Origin: Gaeumannomyces sp. JS-464
Lineage: Eukaryota; Ascomycota; Sordariomycetes; Magnaporthales; Magnaporthaceae
Assembly: GCA_002197995.1 (NCBI GenBank)
Contig: NGZR01000007.1
Location: forward strand, 1,508,399-1,572,398
Direction of reading: 5' to 3'
DNA: 64,000 nucleotides
Positions 21,240-33,199 of the stretch are shown here, piece by piece; the first letter of the stretch is position 1, and every line of letters begins with the position of its first letter. The notes under the pieces were generated by a model. It was given only the letters and a program-made list of their open reading frames with translations, made no database searches and was not told the origin of the DNA. A program made the translations under genes and the position numbers.

Positions 21240-22165
21240 CGCTGCTATTGCGAACCTTTAAGCACGATTACCCGCGGCCGAACTTAATTAACAAAAATTT
21301 TAAAACGACGCTAATAAGCTTTTCGTCGACCACCGCAACGATACCACGCGGGTAATAACGGAACAAAAGGACCAACTTTTAGCCGCATACGTAACACTCC
21401 TCGTATTAAAACGGCTGCCTTTTAAAAACCCGACTTTATACGCTAGCAATGGAAGCGGTTTCGACGTTTGGAAAAACGCGGTTAAGTATAAGCTTAACCG
21501 AAACGCGAAGTTTATCGGGAACGACCGCGATAAATTCGAATATATTTAAGCGTGTTTAACTTTAAGCATTTAAAATGTGGTACGTTTTTATTACGAAATT
21601 AAAGGATTAAATAACACGTATAACCTAGCCGATTTTATTTTCCATTTTAATACCATTTTTAACGACTTTTATAAAAAAGCTTAGGCTTTAACGAAATTGG
21701 AAGCTTGCCGAATAAAGCTAAGCTAAACGTTTATTTACTTCCATATTAAATTCGAAATGCTGTTAGCATCCGCTAGCGGATTAGGATAGGCGGACGAAAT
21801 TAAAATTAATTACCTTCGCTTTCGCATTTCCAACCGCATTCGTTTAACGGCGGTAGCGGGTTTATACGATACCATTTCCTATTAAAAAATGGTAGCAGTA
21901 TATAAACGCATTGTATAAGCATTAAAAGCGATCGATTTAAATAATAAATTCGGTAAAAAAGCATTATAACCCCCCGCTTTTGCTTATACCGAAAAAAATA
22001 CGAAGGACATTTTAATAATAAGCGTTAACGCGGCTTATATTAACGTATAACCGCTACGTAAACTACGCGCCTTTTAGGTACTTTAGGAAAAATTCCAACG
22101 GCGACGGGAATTCGGGGTATGTTTAAAATATGGAAATAAAAAACACGAGCGACGAACTTATTAAT
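21240..22165 (+). pseudogene. Gyp-B gag with zinc knuckle
   Basis: The frame from about 21,605 to 21,965 reads clearly as a retrotransposon gag domain (F-H-F-N-T-I-F-N-D-F-Y, L-T-K-L-E-A-C-R, A-V-Y-K-R-I-V) with only TAG/TAA interruptions where Trp or Gln codons are expected. A knuckle follows at 22,120-22,161 (C-L-K-Y-G-N-K-K-H-E-R-R-T-Y), with two Cys turned to Tyr. It formed the particle core. Confidence 0.78.
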
Positions 22166-23798
22166 ACCGAAACGTAGCACGGCTGAAAAAGGATAGGTTA
22201 GCCCCGATTTAAAACACCGGTACCGAAAGGGGAAAAAATAGCCTTTAATAAAAAACTTAATTAAAGGGGGAAATTGCGGCAACGGATATAAACTGCAACT
22301 AATAAGCCATTTAAAAAAAAGTGGAAAAACGAATTAAAAAAAATCGAACGAAATATAAACGGCCCCCCGTTTTTAATCCCGATATTGCTTAACTTTTCTT
22401 AATTTATTAATGCATAAATGGATTTAAAATGCGAATATTACGCGGCAATAAGCGAAAAATTTACGATAAAACTTTAAATCGAAAAAATACAACTTTATAA
22501 ACTAAAATAGCTAGGAACGGTTTTAAGTAAAGCCCCGCTAGCTATTAGGTATTTTGTTAAATGTAAAATAAATATGGATGGCTAAATAAAGCCTATTTTA
22601 TTTTATATTATTCCGGGCATATTACGGGACGTTATTTTAAAACTTCCGTAAATAAAGCGCGAATAAGTTACTTTTAACGCGGTTTTAAATTGCTTACGGA
22701 TAAAAGTAATAAGCCAATTCGTAATTAAAAAAGCGAAAGCCCGACTAACCCCGGAAAAACCCCTGGTAATTATCGGCAATATTTTCGCCGCAATTTGCCG
22801 AAAATAGCAACGAAACTTTTAATAAAGTTACGAGTTTATATCCACCTTTTTAAAAAAAATAACACGAATGTTACAGCTTACCGCTAAAACATTACCGCCT
22901 AACTGGTTAAAACCTAAACTGCTTTAAAAATTAGCGAAATTCGCCGACCTTTTCGATAAAACGAAAGCATTAAAGTTACTTTCATACCGGGGAAATTTAA
23001 ACCATTATATTAAGCTAAAAAAAAACGACGACGGTTTTATTTCGAACTTTTTTTAAAAACGCTTATATAGCATGCTGAAAAAACAACTTTTAAAATTGCG
23101 TAAACAAATTACCAATTTAATAAATAAAAGCTAAATTCGCGCTAATTTATTCCTAATAGCCGCGCTCGTTTTAATAATACGCAAACAGTTAAAAGGTTAG
23201 CGTTTATACGTGGATTACCGTGCATTTAACGCGATTACGCTTTAAAATCGCTATTTTTTACCGTTGGTAAAAAAAACACTCCGTTTTTTATTAAAAGCGA
23301 AATGGTTTACGAAAATGAACGTTAAAACCGCTTTTTACAAAATCCGGGTGGCAAAAAACGAAAAACATTTAATAGCGTTTCGAATACGATTTAAATTATT
23401 CGAATAGCTAATATGCCCGTTCGAATTTGCAAAAGCTTTAGTAACGTTTTAACGTTATATTAACGGTGTTTTAAACGATATTTTTAACGATTTCGTATTA
23501 GCATATTTGGATAACGTGCTTATTTTTTCCTTAGGATTTTGCAAAAATTATATGGAAAAAGTGAAAAAAGTTTTCCGTCGGTTAAAAAACGCCGGGCTAA
23601 ACTTAAACTTAAAAAAAAGAGATTTCGCAATGCAAAAAGTTAAATATTTAAGGTTTATAATTAAAGCAAAAAAGGGAATTTAAACCGATTTAAAAAAAAT
23701 CCGCGCAATCCGCGATTAAAAAGCGTTAAAAAAATTTAAAAAATTTTACGGCTTTTTTAACTTCGCCAATTTTTACCGAAATTTTATTAATAAATATT
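22166..23798 (+). pseudogene. Gyp-B protease region and reverse transcriptase
   Basis: RT motif Y-V-D-Y-R-A-F-N at 23,207, then F-T-K-M-N-V-K-T-A-F-Y-K-I-R (the usual Asp now Asn). The active-site box is L-A-Y-L-D-N-V-L-I-F at about 23,498 (second Asp changed to Asn). The protease part upstream is too degraded to place. Fot-3 interrupts after F-I-N-K-Y-L, in the connection to RNase H. Confidence 0.85.
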
Positions 23799-23800
23799 TA

Positions 23801-25662
23801 ACGTAGTTCACAAATGAGTGGATTAAACAAGCGAGTGGATTACCGACACCCGACCGTCGGTTAATCGACGCGTATGCTAACCCAACAACGCCAGGAATCC
23901 ATTTAAACTATTCGGAATTGTATACATCGAACGTTTTTACTTCTTCCTAACAAGTGCGCGCATTATGTCCGGTCTTGCCGCAAATGCCATATCGCCGACG
24001 AGTTGTCGTCGCCCTCCTTTTTTAACCCTTATAATCGCGCATTTTTTGCTGTAACTGCCTATCCAGCTCCTGCTGGTTTAGAACATTTCGTATTTCTTTA
24101 ACAGTATGTAACCCTTCTTATCGAACACGTGTTTTTTTGGCCCTCCGGCGTTTGCTTAATGCCTCGTTCGCCTTTTGTAACCTGGAGCACTTTTTTTCCA
24201 AAAGGTTAACTCGATGCATAATTGCCTTAGCCCTTTTCGTTAATTGGTTCACAACCGATAGCATGGGTAACGGAAAGCTATTTCGGTAATTGGAAATCCG
24301 AGTTTTGATATGTTCGGATTACGAAGTTGCGTTTTTGGCTGTTTAGGGCGTTTTGGAGGTCCAAGGTTCGGCGTCGCTTAAAGGCTTTTTCGGGGGAGTT
24401 GGAGTTCGTAGCCTTACATCCAGCTTTTTTAAAACCGAATCCGGATCGAAAAGAGCAAAGCCAGCCCTTCGAAAGCTTCCTCGAATGTTTCCTTCGGTTA
24501 TAAAGGTAAAAAATGCCGTTTTAAACGCCGAAAGGAACTCGACCTTAGTTACGTGGTTAACGTGTAACCTTATCAGGTTTTCGACTTATCAACCGTACGC
24601 TTTTTTTAGCGGGCCGAAGCACTTAACATTAAGCGGCTAAAAGAAGTAAAACGAATGCGAAGGCATGCAAAGCGTAACGATGTTATATTTTTGGCAATAA
24701 AGCTCGAAATCCGTTAAATGGTAGCTTTCGTGTCCGTTTAGCATTAATAAACGATAAAAGCCTTTTGTGCGCGATACTGTGTGTTTATCGAAATGCTGGA
24801 TCCATTTTAAGCCGAGCTCGTTCGTAATCCACCCGTTAAAACTTGTTAAAATAACCCAATCGCGTGGGAGGTCGGTTTCCGAGTACCAATTGGCCAGGTG
24901 GTACTGCTTTTTAACGATAATAAAAGGAAAAATCGCCTAACCGCAATAGTTAACCTTTTAAATAATTGTGGCCTATTCCCGATTGCCAAGTTAAACCAGC
25001 TTTGCTTTACTACGGCCTTTCGACGTTGTAATAACCATAACGGCGGCGATTATGCCTATAAAAAAGCCGGTTTCGTCGAAATTGTAAATATCGTTATCCA
25101 AAATGCCATATTTAGCCATAATGTTCCGTATAAGGTCGAACCACGCAAAAACGAGCTTAGGATTTTCGCATTTGGCCTTTTGGTAGTCGTACTTTCGAAT
25201 CCAGCGCGTACCGAGCTTTACGCGGCGTTTAACGAAGTTCGCGACCCAGTTTTTACCGACGGCGCTCGCGTCGCGTTCGGCGAGCAATCGGTTGGCCATA
25301 TCTTTAACACCAAAAGGCCGGGGAGGGAATGCTCGCGAATCCAGTTCGAGTATATACTTAATAAGCGCCTTTTTTTCGGATTCCGTCAATTTCCGTAATT
25401 TGGGCATGCTATCGCGTCGAGCAGGTTGGCCGCCTTTGCGCCGGGCGAAAGTAAAGTAGTTAACCGCGTAGATTTTGGCGGCACTCCGAACGCTTAACTT
25501 TGCATCCGAATTGATAGCTTAAAAGGCTAGGATGATTTTGCTTTCGTCGCTTGTGTTCGCCATTGTTTGTTGTGGAAATATTCGTGGATGAAGTTTAATT
25601 AACGCGTGAACGCGTGTCGGTGATCCACTCGCTTGTTTAATCCACTCACTTGTAAACCACGT
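23801..25662 (-). mobile_element. Fot-3: best preserved pogo/Fot1-type transposon
   Basis: 1862 bp, inverted repeats starting ACGTAGTTCACAAATGAG, TA duplicated (23,799-23,800 and 25,663-25,664). The terminal doublet GAGTGGATTA lies at 23,816 and 23,833, 17 bp apart. Less RIP-damaged than Fot-1, -2 and -4, with a 138-codon uninterrupted transposase segment, so it may be the youngest copy or a more diverged one. Confidence 0.93.
23950..25563 (-). pseudogene. Fot-3 transposase, catalytically dead
   Basis: Starts at the ATG of 25,561-25,563 (MANTSDESK). A psq helix-turn-helix follows, with AVNYFTFARRKGGQPA near 25,425-25,475, then the uninterrupted segment 24,991-25,407 (CENP-B-type binding part into N-F-D-E-T-G-F, the first catalytic Asp). 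The second and third Asp are Asn (L-M-L-N-G-H near 24,735; P-L-N-V-K-C-F near 24,630). A C-terminal CCHC-like motif lies near 23,960-24,000. At least two stops occur (near 24,990 and 25,530). Confidence 0.85.
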
Positions 25663-25664
25663 TA

Positions 25665-27480
25665 AAGCTAATTACGCTATTGTTAATTTTAACTAAAAAA
25701 GGGATTTCGTATTAATAAAACTTTAAAATCGATATAACATTCGAGCGGTTAAAGCTAGCGTTTATTTAAACATTCGTATTAGCATAATAAAACCCAAAAC
25801 AAAATACGAAATTGGAGTTAAATTATTCCAAAACGGTTTTAAAAAGTTGCTTATTTTAAAAAAGGAAAAACGGTTTATAACAACCAATTACTTACCATTT
25901 CGCTAAACTAAATAACGTATAACGCAATTACACCATTTACAATAAAAAACTTTTAACGGTAATAAAATGCTTAAAAATTTAAAATGCAAAATTACGAAGC
26001 GTATTTAAACCGTTTTTAATTTTTACAAACTATAAAAGTTTAAAATACTTTTTTAAACCCCGAAAAATGTCCGAAAAACAAATGCGTTAAACGGAAATAT
26101 TAGCAAAATTTAATTACAATTTGCAATACCGACTAGGGAAATACGCAATATTACCGAACGCGTTATTACGAAAAAAACAGGATAAAAAAGGAAAAATACG
26201 TAAAATAACGCTATTATAACTAGTATAACCCGGTTAAAGCATAACGCTAGCAAAATTCCGTATTAACTTCGTATTTATAACCATTTTATCCCCGAGTTAA
26301 ACTTATAACAAAGCTACGCCGATACGAAAAAAAACCTTAGCATTTAACCCGGTTTAACTATTAATACGAAACTATACTTACGTTATACCTTTTTTAACAA
26401 AAGCTATTATTTTCCGCGAATAAGTTTTAACAAATTTATAAAACAAAACGTTACGCCGCGATAAAATATACGAATATAAGCTTGTAATAATCCAGCAAAA
26501 TGCGCGTAATTTTCCTTTAAAAGCTAATATAAAAACGCAAATGGCAAATTGCGAAATTAATGCATAAAAAGCATTTTAATATAAAAAGCGGCTATAATTT
26601 CCAATTTAAAAACTATTAATTACCATTTTAATTTAAAAAGTACACGTTTTTCCAATTATGGGCTACGCGGGTTAAAATAACACTTTTGCCGTTTTATACC
26701 GGGATTATTATTAAAATGGGATATTACGAAATGTGGTACGATTTGTTCGCAATTGCGATATATGCCGCAAATCCCGCCCGTTACGATAATATAAACAAAG
26801 GTTATTACGCCTTTTCCCGGTTTTAAACCAGTTTTAAAAAAACATTTTAATAAATTTTATAATAAAGCTTTCCGCTACCGAAAAAAAACCGAAATATTTA
26901 ATAATAATTATTAACAGGTTGTTAAAATACATTTAGTTAAAAGCTATGCATAATATAAAATAAAAAAATATATAGCAAAGTTCCGTTTTATTTAATAGCA
27001 ATTCCGTAGTTTTCCGAATAGTATTATATTTAACAAAAGTTCGAATTAAATCGGAAAATTTTAAATAAAACTATATTTTTAAATGGGAATCGAACAATTA
27101 CTTTTTACATTTTTCCACCCCGAAATAAACGGGGGTATAAAACGAGCAAACCAAAAAGTTTAATATTATTTACGCTATTTTATCACTTTCGCGCAAACCG
27201 ATTAGTTATAATATTTTAACGTTTGCTAGCTCGCGTTTAATAATAAAAATTCGACTATTACAAAATATAGCTTTAACCGTTTACTTTTTAAATTTAATAT
27301 TAACCCGATTTTAATATACCTTTTACTAAATAACGCGTTTAAAACCAGTGAAAAAAGGCGCGCTTTTGCCTTTTTAGCCCATTTACGCGAAGGATTAAAA
27401 CTCGCTATAACAACCGCGGCATTTGCGTAGTAATAATAAAAATTCCAAACGAATAAATTCCGCCGCCTGGTCGAAAAATA
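25665..27480 (+). pseudogene. Gyp-B RNase H and integrase
   Basis: The frame resumes after Fot-3 with L-T-K-K-G, typical of the RT-RNase H joint. Integrase is recognised at about 27,080-27,260 (L-G-I-E-Q-L-L ... H-P-E-I-N-G-G-I-K-R-A-N-Q-K-V, then Q-L-A-F-N-N-K-N-S). This matches the C-side of the integrase core, where the catalytic Glu helix lies. The minus frame 27,226-27,483 is a shadow. Confidence 0.75.
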
Positions 27481-27739
27481 CAAAATAAGGGATAAAGTTT
27501 AACTATTTTTTCGTAATATTAAAATAAACCGCTTTAATAAAAAGCTAAACTAAATGGCAAATAAATACGAAATGGTCGCGGTTTTAACTTTTTTTACTAT
27601 TATATTAAATATGTTTAAAAGCATTTACCCCATTTTTTACGTGGAACTAATTAAACGAGTAACGAACGATCCGCTTTCGTTATAAATAAATACGAACATA
27701 CGATTAAGCCCCGTTTTAATCCCATTATTAAAAAATAAC

Positions 27740-27895
27740 GAACCTTGGAAAAAATGGTTCGTGGAAAGGATTTTGGCAGTAAAAAACGCTAAAAAGCGGG
27801 AAAAAAGGCAGGTATTAATAAAATAAGTAAAATAAAATAAAACGGATTAAAACCCTTTAAAAAATTTCGAAAATACAACGGTAATAGCAAACTTC
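27740..27895 (+). pseudogene. Gyp-B chromodomain
   Basis: The frame reads E-P-W-K-K-W-F-V-E-R-I-L-A, then R-Q-V-L-I-K, stop, V-K, stop, N-K-T-D, stop, N-P-L-K-N-F-E-N. The three in-frame TAG/TAA lie where chromodomains carry Trp, a clear RIP effect. Chromodomains at this position in chromoviruses read methylated H3K9 and steer integration. Confidence 0.8.
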
Positions 27896-27904
27896 GAAAC
27901 GCAA

Positions 27905-29903
27905 TAAAAAAGCGCGCGCATTTAAAACGGTCCCAAATTGCGAAGTAAAAAAAAGCAAGCGGCGGTGTTACGTAAATAAAAAAGGCGCGTTACGGGTGTT
28001 TAACTACCTAAAAACAAAAAAAAGCCGGGAAGCGGGCGGGCGCGCATTATATAAAAGCACGAAGTTAAAACAACCCCCAATTTAACTATAACCACGAACG
28101 ATGCAATAAAAAGCAGAAAGCGCGCCGGCTTTGGAAATTTAACAAAGAAAAACAAAAACGAACGCCGAAATTAAAACGCGCCGGCTTAAACACGAAAATA
28201 AAAAAAAGCCTTAGCACAATAAGTTATTACTATGCTTAAAACCCAATTTTAAAAAAAAAACCTACGCGTATAACACGAAGGAAAAGCGGAATTAAAACGC
28301 GTTTTTATCGCTAAAAAACTCCTCTTTTTTAAGCTTAAAAAGGGAACGGTACCGACGGGAAAAAAAGTTGCCGCCGTTACGATTAACATCCTAATAACGA
28401 TAACGCTTTTTACGGTGCCGGGCGGCACGAAAAAAAGGCGACGGCTTATAACGCTTCGAGTTAAAATAATAAGCAAAGCGATAACGCGCCGAGCTTTTAC
28501 CAAATTAAATACGGTTATTACTAGCCATTTAAATAATAACGTTAATAAGCCGGTTATCGCGCGTTTCGGCGCAACGTTCCGCTTTTATTTAAAACCTTTG
28601 CGAACGATTAGCAACGCCGTTATTAAAAGCATATAAAAAAAGGTTAATTATTTACATAAAGCCGAAGCTATAAATAAGCGTATTTATAAGCTGTTAACTT
28701 TGGTTATTATAATGGGAAAAAGTACTAGCCGCATTGCTAAAAACTAAAACGTTTTTCGCGGGGTCGGCATTTTAAATATACTAACGGTCGAAATTCGCGT
28801 TAATTTCGTTAAAAAATCGCGATTAATGCTAATAAGTAATAAGGTATTCGCAAATAAGGATTAATCGCGAGCTTTTGCTAAAAAGGACGTTAAACGTGAA
28901 AATATGTCGATTATTAGTCGTTATAGCAAAAAGGTTACGCCGGGCACGGCGAAAGGCAAAGCTTAAAGCGTAAATAGCATTAAAAGTGTTATAGCCCGTT
29001 GTTTTTTCCTTTGCGGCAACGGTTGCAAGCTTATCCGGGTCGGTACTTTTTGCAAACCATAACTTTAATAACTTTCGACTTTTAAAAGCACGCGTTACAT
29101 TTGTACTTTTAATGGACGAAAGCCGCGTGCTTTTTATCCAACGAGTTACTCGTTAAGTTAATCGCGTTAGCAACGCGACGGCCCTTATTGCGCTTATATT
29201 AAAAAATATAATAGGTTAAATACGGATAACAAACGAGCGCGGAAAAACTTACGCGTTCGAACGGATCGCCGCTACCACCGCCAAAAGGCGAAAAAAAAAG
29301 CGGCAGCGGCAGCAAACATCGTGGATAACGTACGGGTGGGGGTTAGCGTTCGTAATAAAATAAAAGCGCGACAAATGCGGAAAAAACTAAAGCTAAAAAC
29401 GGGATCGCATAAAAGGGCAAAACGACGGCGGCGGCGAAACAAAGCGAAAACGTAACCGCAGTAAGCAAAAAACGAGAACTATTAATTAGCATTTAGGAAA
29501 AAAAGGCGAAGGAGGAACGAAAATGGTTAAGGACGAAAAGCTAAAATCGAAACGACAACGAGCGAGAAATTTTTTTTAGCAAAAGCGAAATCGCAAAAAG
29601 GACAAATAAGTTACGCGAAACAATTAAAAGCAAGCATAAAAAAGGGAAAAAAAAAGCGAGGTAATTAAAACCATAAGGCAACAAAAGGTAAGCCGTCGCG
29701 ATAAAAAAGGAAGGAACGTTTAAGTTAAAACACGAAAGATTTAAACACCTACCTAAAAGCCGACCCGGGGCCGAACATATTAATAACACCTTTTAGCACG
29801 GCACGAGGCTTTCCAACAAAAGGGCCACTTATGCTAACGGAGCGCGCGAAAAACGGGAAAGGAACGAAACAATTAAAAAAGGCGAGCCCGGAAAAGGCGG
29901 CTA
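27905..29903 (+). other. Unassigned 2-kb 3' region of Gyp-B
   Basis: No known Gypsy domain belongs here. A 73-codon plus frame (28,415-28,636) extends an upstream frame with few stops (from about 28,230). Near 29,270-29,480 a Lys/Arg/Ala-rich frame appears. It may be an extra ORF of the element or a further nested insertion whose ends I cannot find. The minus frames at 28,249-28,503 and 29,541-29,789 look like shadows of Lys-rich coding. Confidence 0.4.
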
Positions 29904-30082
29904 TGTTATGGTTCCGTGCTTTGGGCACGGAAGTAATAGCTTAGGGGTTACTTTTAAACCAACTCGTGTATATATAAAACCATATAACCTTTCCCATAGC
30001 CTTTTTTTTCTTCCTTTTTATTTTTTAAAATAACATTATTTTAACCTTTATTAGCGACCATTTAGTAGCTAGGTTTATTACA
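29904..30082 (+). repeat. Gyp-B 3' LTR
   Basis: 179 bp matching 20,935-21,114 apart from transitions and one small length difference. It keeps the TTCCGTGC/GCACGGAA hairpin (29,912-29,932). Confidence 0.9.
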
Positions 30083-30087
30083 GTCGA

Positions 30088-30225
30088 CGCAAAATAAAAA
30101 TACGAAGTTAAAGAAATTTTAAACCATAGGCTAAAAATAAGCCTAAAATGTACTTAATTAAGTGGAAAAGGTATGGCTACGAGGAAAACATGTGGGAAAA
30201 AAGAATTAACCTTATAAATTGCTAA
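30088..30225 (+). pseudogene. Chromo-1 chromodomain
   Basis: Frame M-Y-L-I-K-W-K-R-Y-G-Y-E-E-N-M-W-E at 30,148-30,198, the central chromodomain strand, preceded by the K-I-x-x-H-R-L-K-x-K stretch. It continues the frame broken by Gyp-B. Same domain as in Chromo-2 (38,672), -3 and -4. Confidence 0.82.
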
Positions 30226-30963
30226 AAAATCTTAGCAAAATACCGGTAAAAATAACTATAAAAAGGTTAGCTAGTAAAAAGGAAGTTATTAGGAAAACCA
30301 CAACTTATTATGTTAAAAAAGGGCAAACAAGTTTAGGTTAAAATTAACCTCGAACGCTTACCAGTTAAAAGAAACGGTAAAAGCTACGGATGGCTTAAAT
30401 TGCGAAGCAGCTTAGCGGGCTTTCCGGTCGGCCTTTTCCCGCTCGATACGCTTTAACTTTTCCATAGTGTTAATATTACAACACATTGCACGCATTTCTT
30501 TTTAAACCATATTTTCTTTTGCTTTCGCAAACGCTTTAGCTTATTATTAAAGCACGGCGTTCGTTATTTAAAGCGCAACGTTTTTCTTTCACCTTTTTAA
30601 CTTTCGTTTCCATTTGCTAATATTATAAGCCGATAAAACGAAGCTATTTAAAAAAGGCCTAAAATGTCGCAACCCGAGCAGTTCCGATTAAAACACTTTA
30701 TACACCGCGAAAAGTCCTAAAAAAGCTTCGCACTTTTCGCGCTTTAAAACCTCGTAATAAAAAAGCAGGAAAGCATTTTAAAGAAAAAAACGATTTAAAC
30801 GAGCAAATCTTTACGTTAAAAGGTCTTTTTCACAAAAGGACGTTTTCGTACCCAATTAAACATTTTTGTTAAATAAAAAGGGGAATAATAAAAAAAGAAA
30901 GTACTTACTTTTATAAAAAGCGGGGCGATAAATATACCAAAAATCGGCACAAAGGGAAACCTA
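30226..30963 (+). other. Chromo-1 3' region after the chromodomain
   Basis: Non-coding or C-terminal linker sequence aligned with 39,154-39,822 of Chromo-2, ending in the purine-rich GGGAAACC before the LTR (polypurine tract position). It lacks the tRNA-like cassette. It ends at 30,963, directly at the Chromo-2 target duplication. Confidence 0.6.
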
Positions 30964-30968
30964 ATGTT

Positions 30969-31416
30969 TATTACGACCAGCATGCAAGCCCCCGGGATAG
31001 CAAAGCAAAAGGGGGCCCCAAAGTGGTACTTCCGCCCCGCCCTGGTTACGTGGAGTTACGTAAACCAAAAGGGATTTATAAATTTATAACAAAGCAATAA
31101 ATTTAAAAAAAAATTTATGAATTTATAACAAAGCAACAAATTTAAAAAGGATTTGTGGATTTATAGCAAAGCTACAAATCCAGCTTAATATAAGGTAAAA
31201 AGCAGCGTATATATAAAAGATGGATTTCCTACTATTTTAAGTAGCTTTAACTAAAGCTTCGGCATTAATTAACCTAAATTAGCTCCTAAGCACCTCCTAA
31301 AGCAAACAATTAAATTGTCTTTTTAAATTACGTGTTCCCCTATTAATTAAATTAAAAATACTGTCCTTTCCACCCCCGAAATGCTTTATTTTAAAAGCAA
31401 ACCTTTAATTGTAACA
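30969..31416 (+). repeat. Chromo-2 5' LTR
   Basis: Starts TATTAC (TGTTAC with a RIP change), ends TTGTAACA. It contains three tandem hairpin-forming units of about 38 bp at 31,070-31,190. Confidence 0.88.
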
Positions 31417-31439
31417 TTTTAACTAATTTTATTTAGTAC

Positions 31440-32500
31440 TTCGTCGGAAAAAGGACAATGCAATTATAACAAGCAGCAGTAAAAAGCTTAAAAAGGAAAA
31501 AACCACGGTTTTTTACCTTTAACGGTATTAAATACGACTTTAACGAAGCCGCTAATACGGCCAGCCTTTTTAAGCTTATAACGGTTAAAATCGCTAAAAG
31601 TTAAAACGAGGTAAAGCAATTTACTGCGACATTAGCGTCCTTTAAAACACTTATCGCAGTTAAAGCGTATAAGTTCCCGTCCCCGGATTTTTACGAAAGG
31701 GAAAATGGCAAGCTTAAAACGTTTTTTTACCAAATATAAGGGCTATTTTAAGTTTTACGAACAGCAATTCGTAAACGAGAAATAAAAGGTTGCTTACGCT
31801 ACTATTAAGCTAAACGGCAAAGTAAAAAAGTGGTTTTAGCCGATTTAAAACGATTATTTTAAAAAATACGAAGGTAGTTAGGAAGCTATTAAGCTTATTT
31901 TCGCCAGTTTCGAAACTTTCGGAAAAAAAGTCGGAAAAGTGTTTGGAATAGTCGACGAAACCCGAATTGCCGAAAGAAATTTACTAGCTTTTAAATAGCG
32001 AAGGTTTACGGTTAAATACGTAGCGGACTTTTACGAATTAATATTAAGCTTAATTGGAACGACGCTACGTTAATACTGCACTTTTACAACGGATTACGCG
32101 AGGATGTAAAAAATAAACTTGCAAAGTAAAATCGCCCTAAGTTTTTTACGGATTACGTTCGAAACGCGGTTCGTATTAGCGATAAACTATACGAACGATA
32201 ATAGGAAAAAAAAGGCTATGGATAAAAGGAAATGGTATAAAACAAAGCTAATTAAAAAAAGGCTAAATAGCAGCCGATTATAGCATACGGTTCGCATTTA
32301 AGCTTTATAAACCTTAGCGTAAAAGCTGCGTATTAGCAAAAGTAGTATAAAAAATTAAAGCAAAACCCGAAAAACGGAAAGTGCTTTAAATGCGGTTAAA
32401 CGGGCTATATTAAGGTTAACTGCTTTTAAAAAAACAATAACCGACTAGTAGCTAACTTTTAGCGAATATAAAAAAGCCCGACGTAAAAAAAACTATGTTT
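31440..32500 (+). pseudogene. Chromo-2 gag with zinc knuckle
   Basis: Collinear with Chromo-1 gag but without Fot-2, so it serves as the empty-site reference. Knuckle at 32,382-32,423 (C-F-K-C-G, stop, T-G-Y-I-K-V-N-C), where the stop replaces a Gln or Trp codon and Tyr replaces the His. Broken throughout by TAG/TAA. Confidence 0.75.
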
Positions 32501-33199
32501 CGGGCTAGTGTTTAGCTGGACGAATTGTTATAACAAGCTGTATATTATATACCAGTTCGATAAAAGGCTACCGGATAGTATTTTCGGAAATTTTAAAGCG
32601 TTTATATGCTTAAAGCTATAAAAATTAAATACGATAGCAAAGGAAAGCAACGCGTTACTTTCGGGTTTACGAATTTAAAAGGAAAAAACGACGCCGTTTT
32701 TCGTAAAGCTTAAAAAAAGGCAGCTTTAGCAAATGGTTCGGAAGAAAAGGAAATTCGAAAAAAGCTTTTAAGCTAAACACACTTTTTTTAAAAGTCGAAA
32801 AATTTTAACACCGATGCCGAAATGAACCAAAACGGTTAAACTTTCGAAATAGCTAAGTTTTAAAAACGAGCAAAGGGTTTAAACGGCACGACTTTTATAT
32901 TTATAATTCGCGAAAGTTAAACAAACTAGAAAGATTAGCGCGCTTTTATACCTTTCGACGTTTCGAAGTATTTTTGGAACGTTAAGGTTCCAAAATACCC
33001 AAATAGCCCGTTATATTACGCCACCTAGCGAACGGAAATAATGGTTAACCTTTATCGTGGTTTAACGACCAGCAGGAAGTTAAATACGCTAGCTATCGGT
33101 TCGATAACATAAGCGAGCCGGGCAAAGCCGCGCTAAACCGAGGACCACCTTAGCGTCGATATAAAGCACCCTAAACATTTGTACTTTTTTTAAGCAAAA

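Larger units (their letters stand above)
20935..30082 (+). mobile_element. Gyp-B: second Ty3/Gypsy chromovirus family, split by Fot-3
   Basis: LTRs 20,935-21,114 (180 bp) and 29,904-30,082 (179 bp), both TGTTAT...TTACA, flanked by GTCGA at 20,930-20,934 and 30,083-30,087. Chromo-2 keeps the empty site near 38,607. Without Fot-3 it is about 7.3 kb. It has gag, zinc knuckle, RT, integrase and chromodomain on the plus strand, with sequence motifs distinct from Chromo and Gyp-out. Roughly 2 kb of unassigned sequence lies between chromodomain and 3' LTR. Confidence 0.92.

Noticed and set aside
31070..31190. CRISPR-like array in the Chromo LTRs
   Set aside because: Only two or three imperfect hairpin units without spacers of constant size, inside eukaryotic LTRs.
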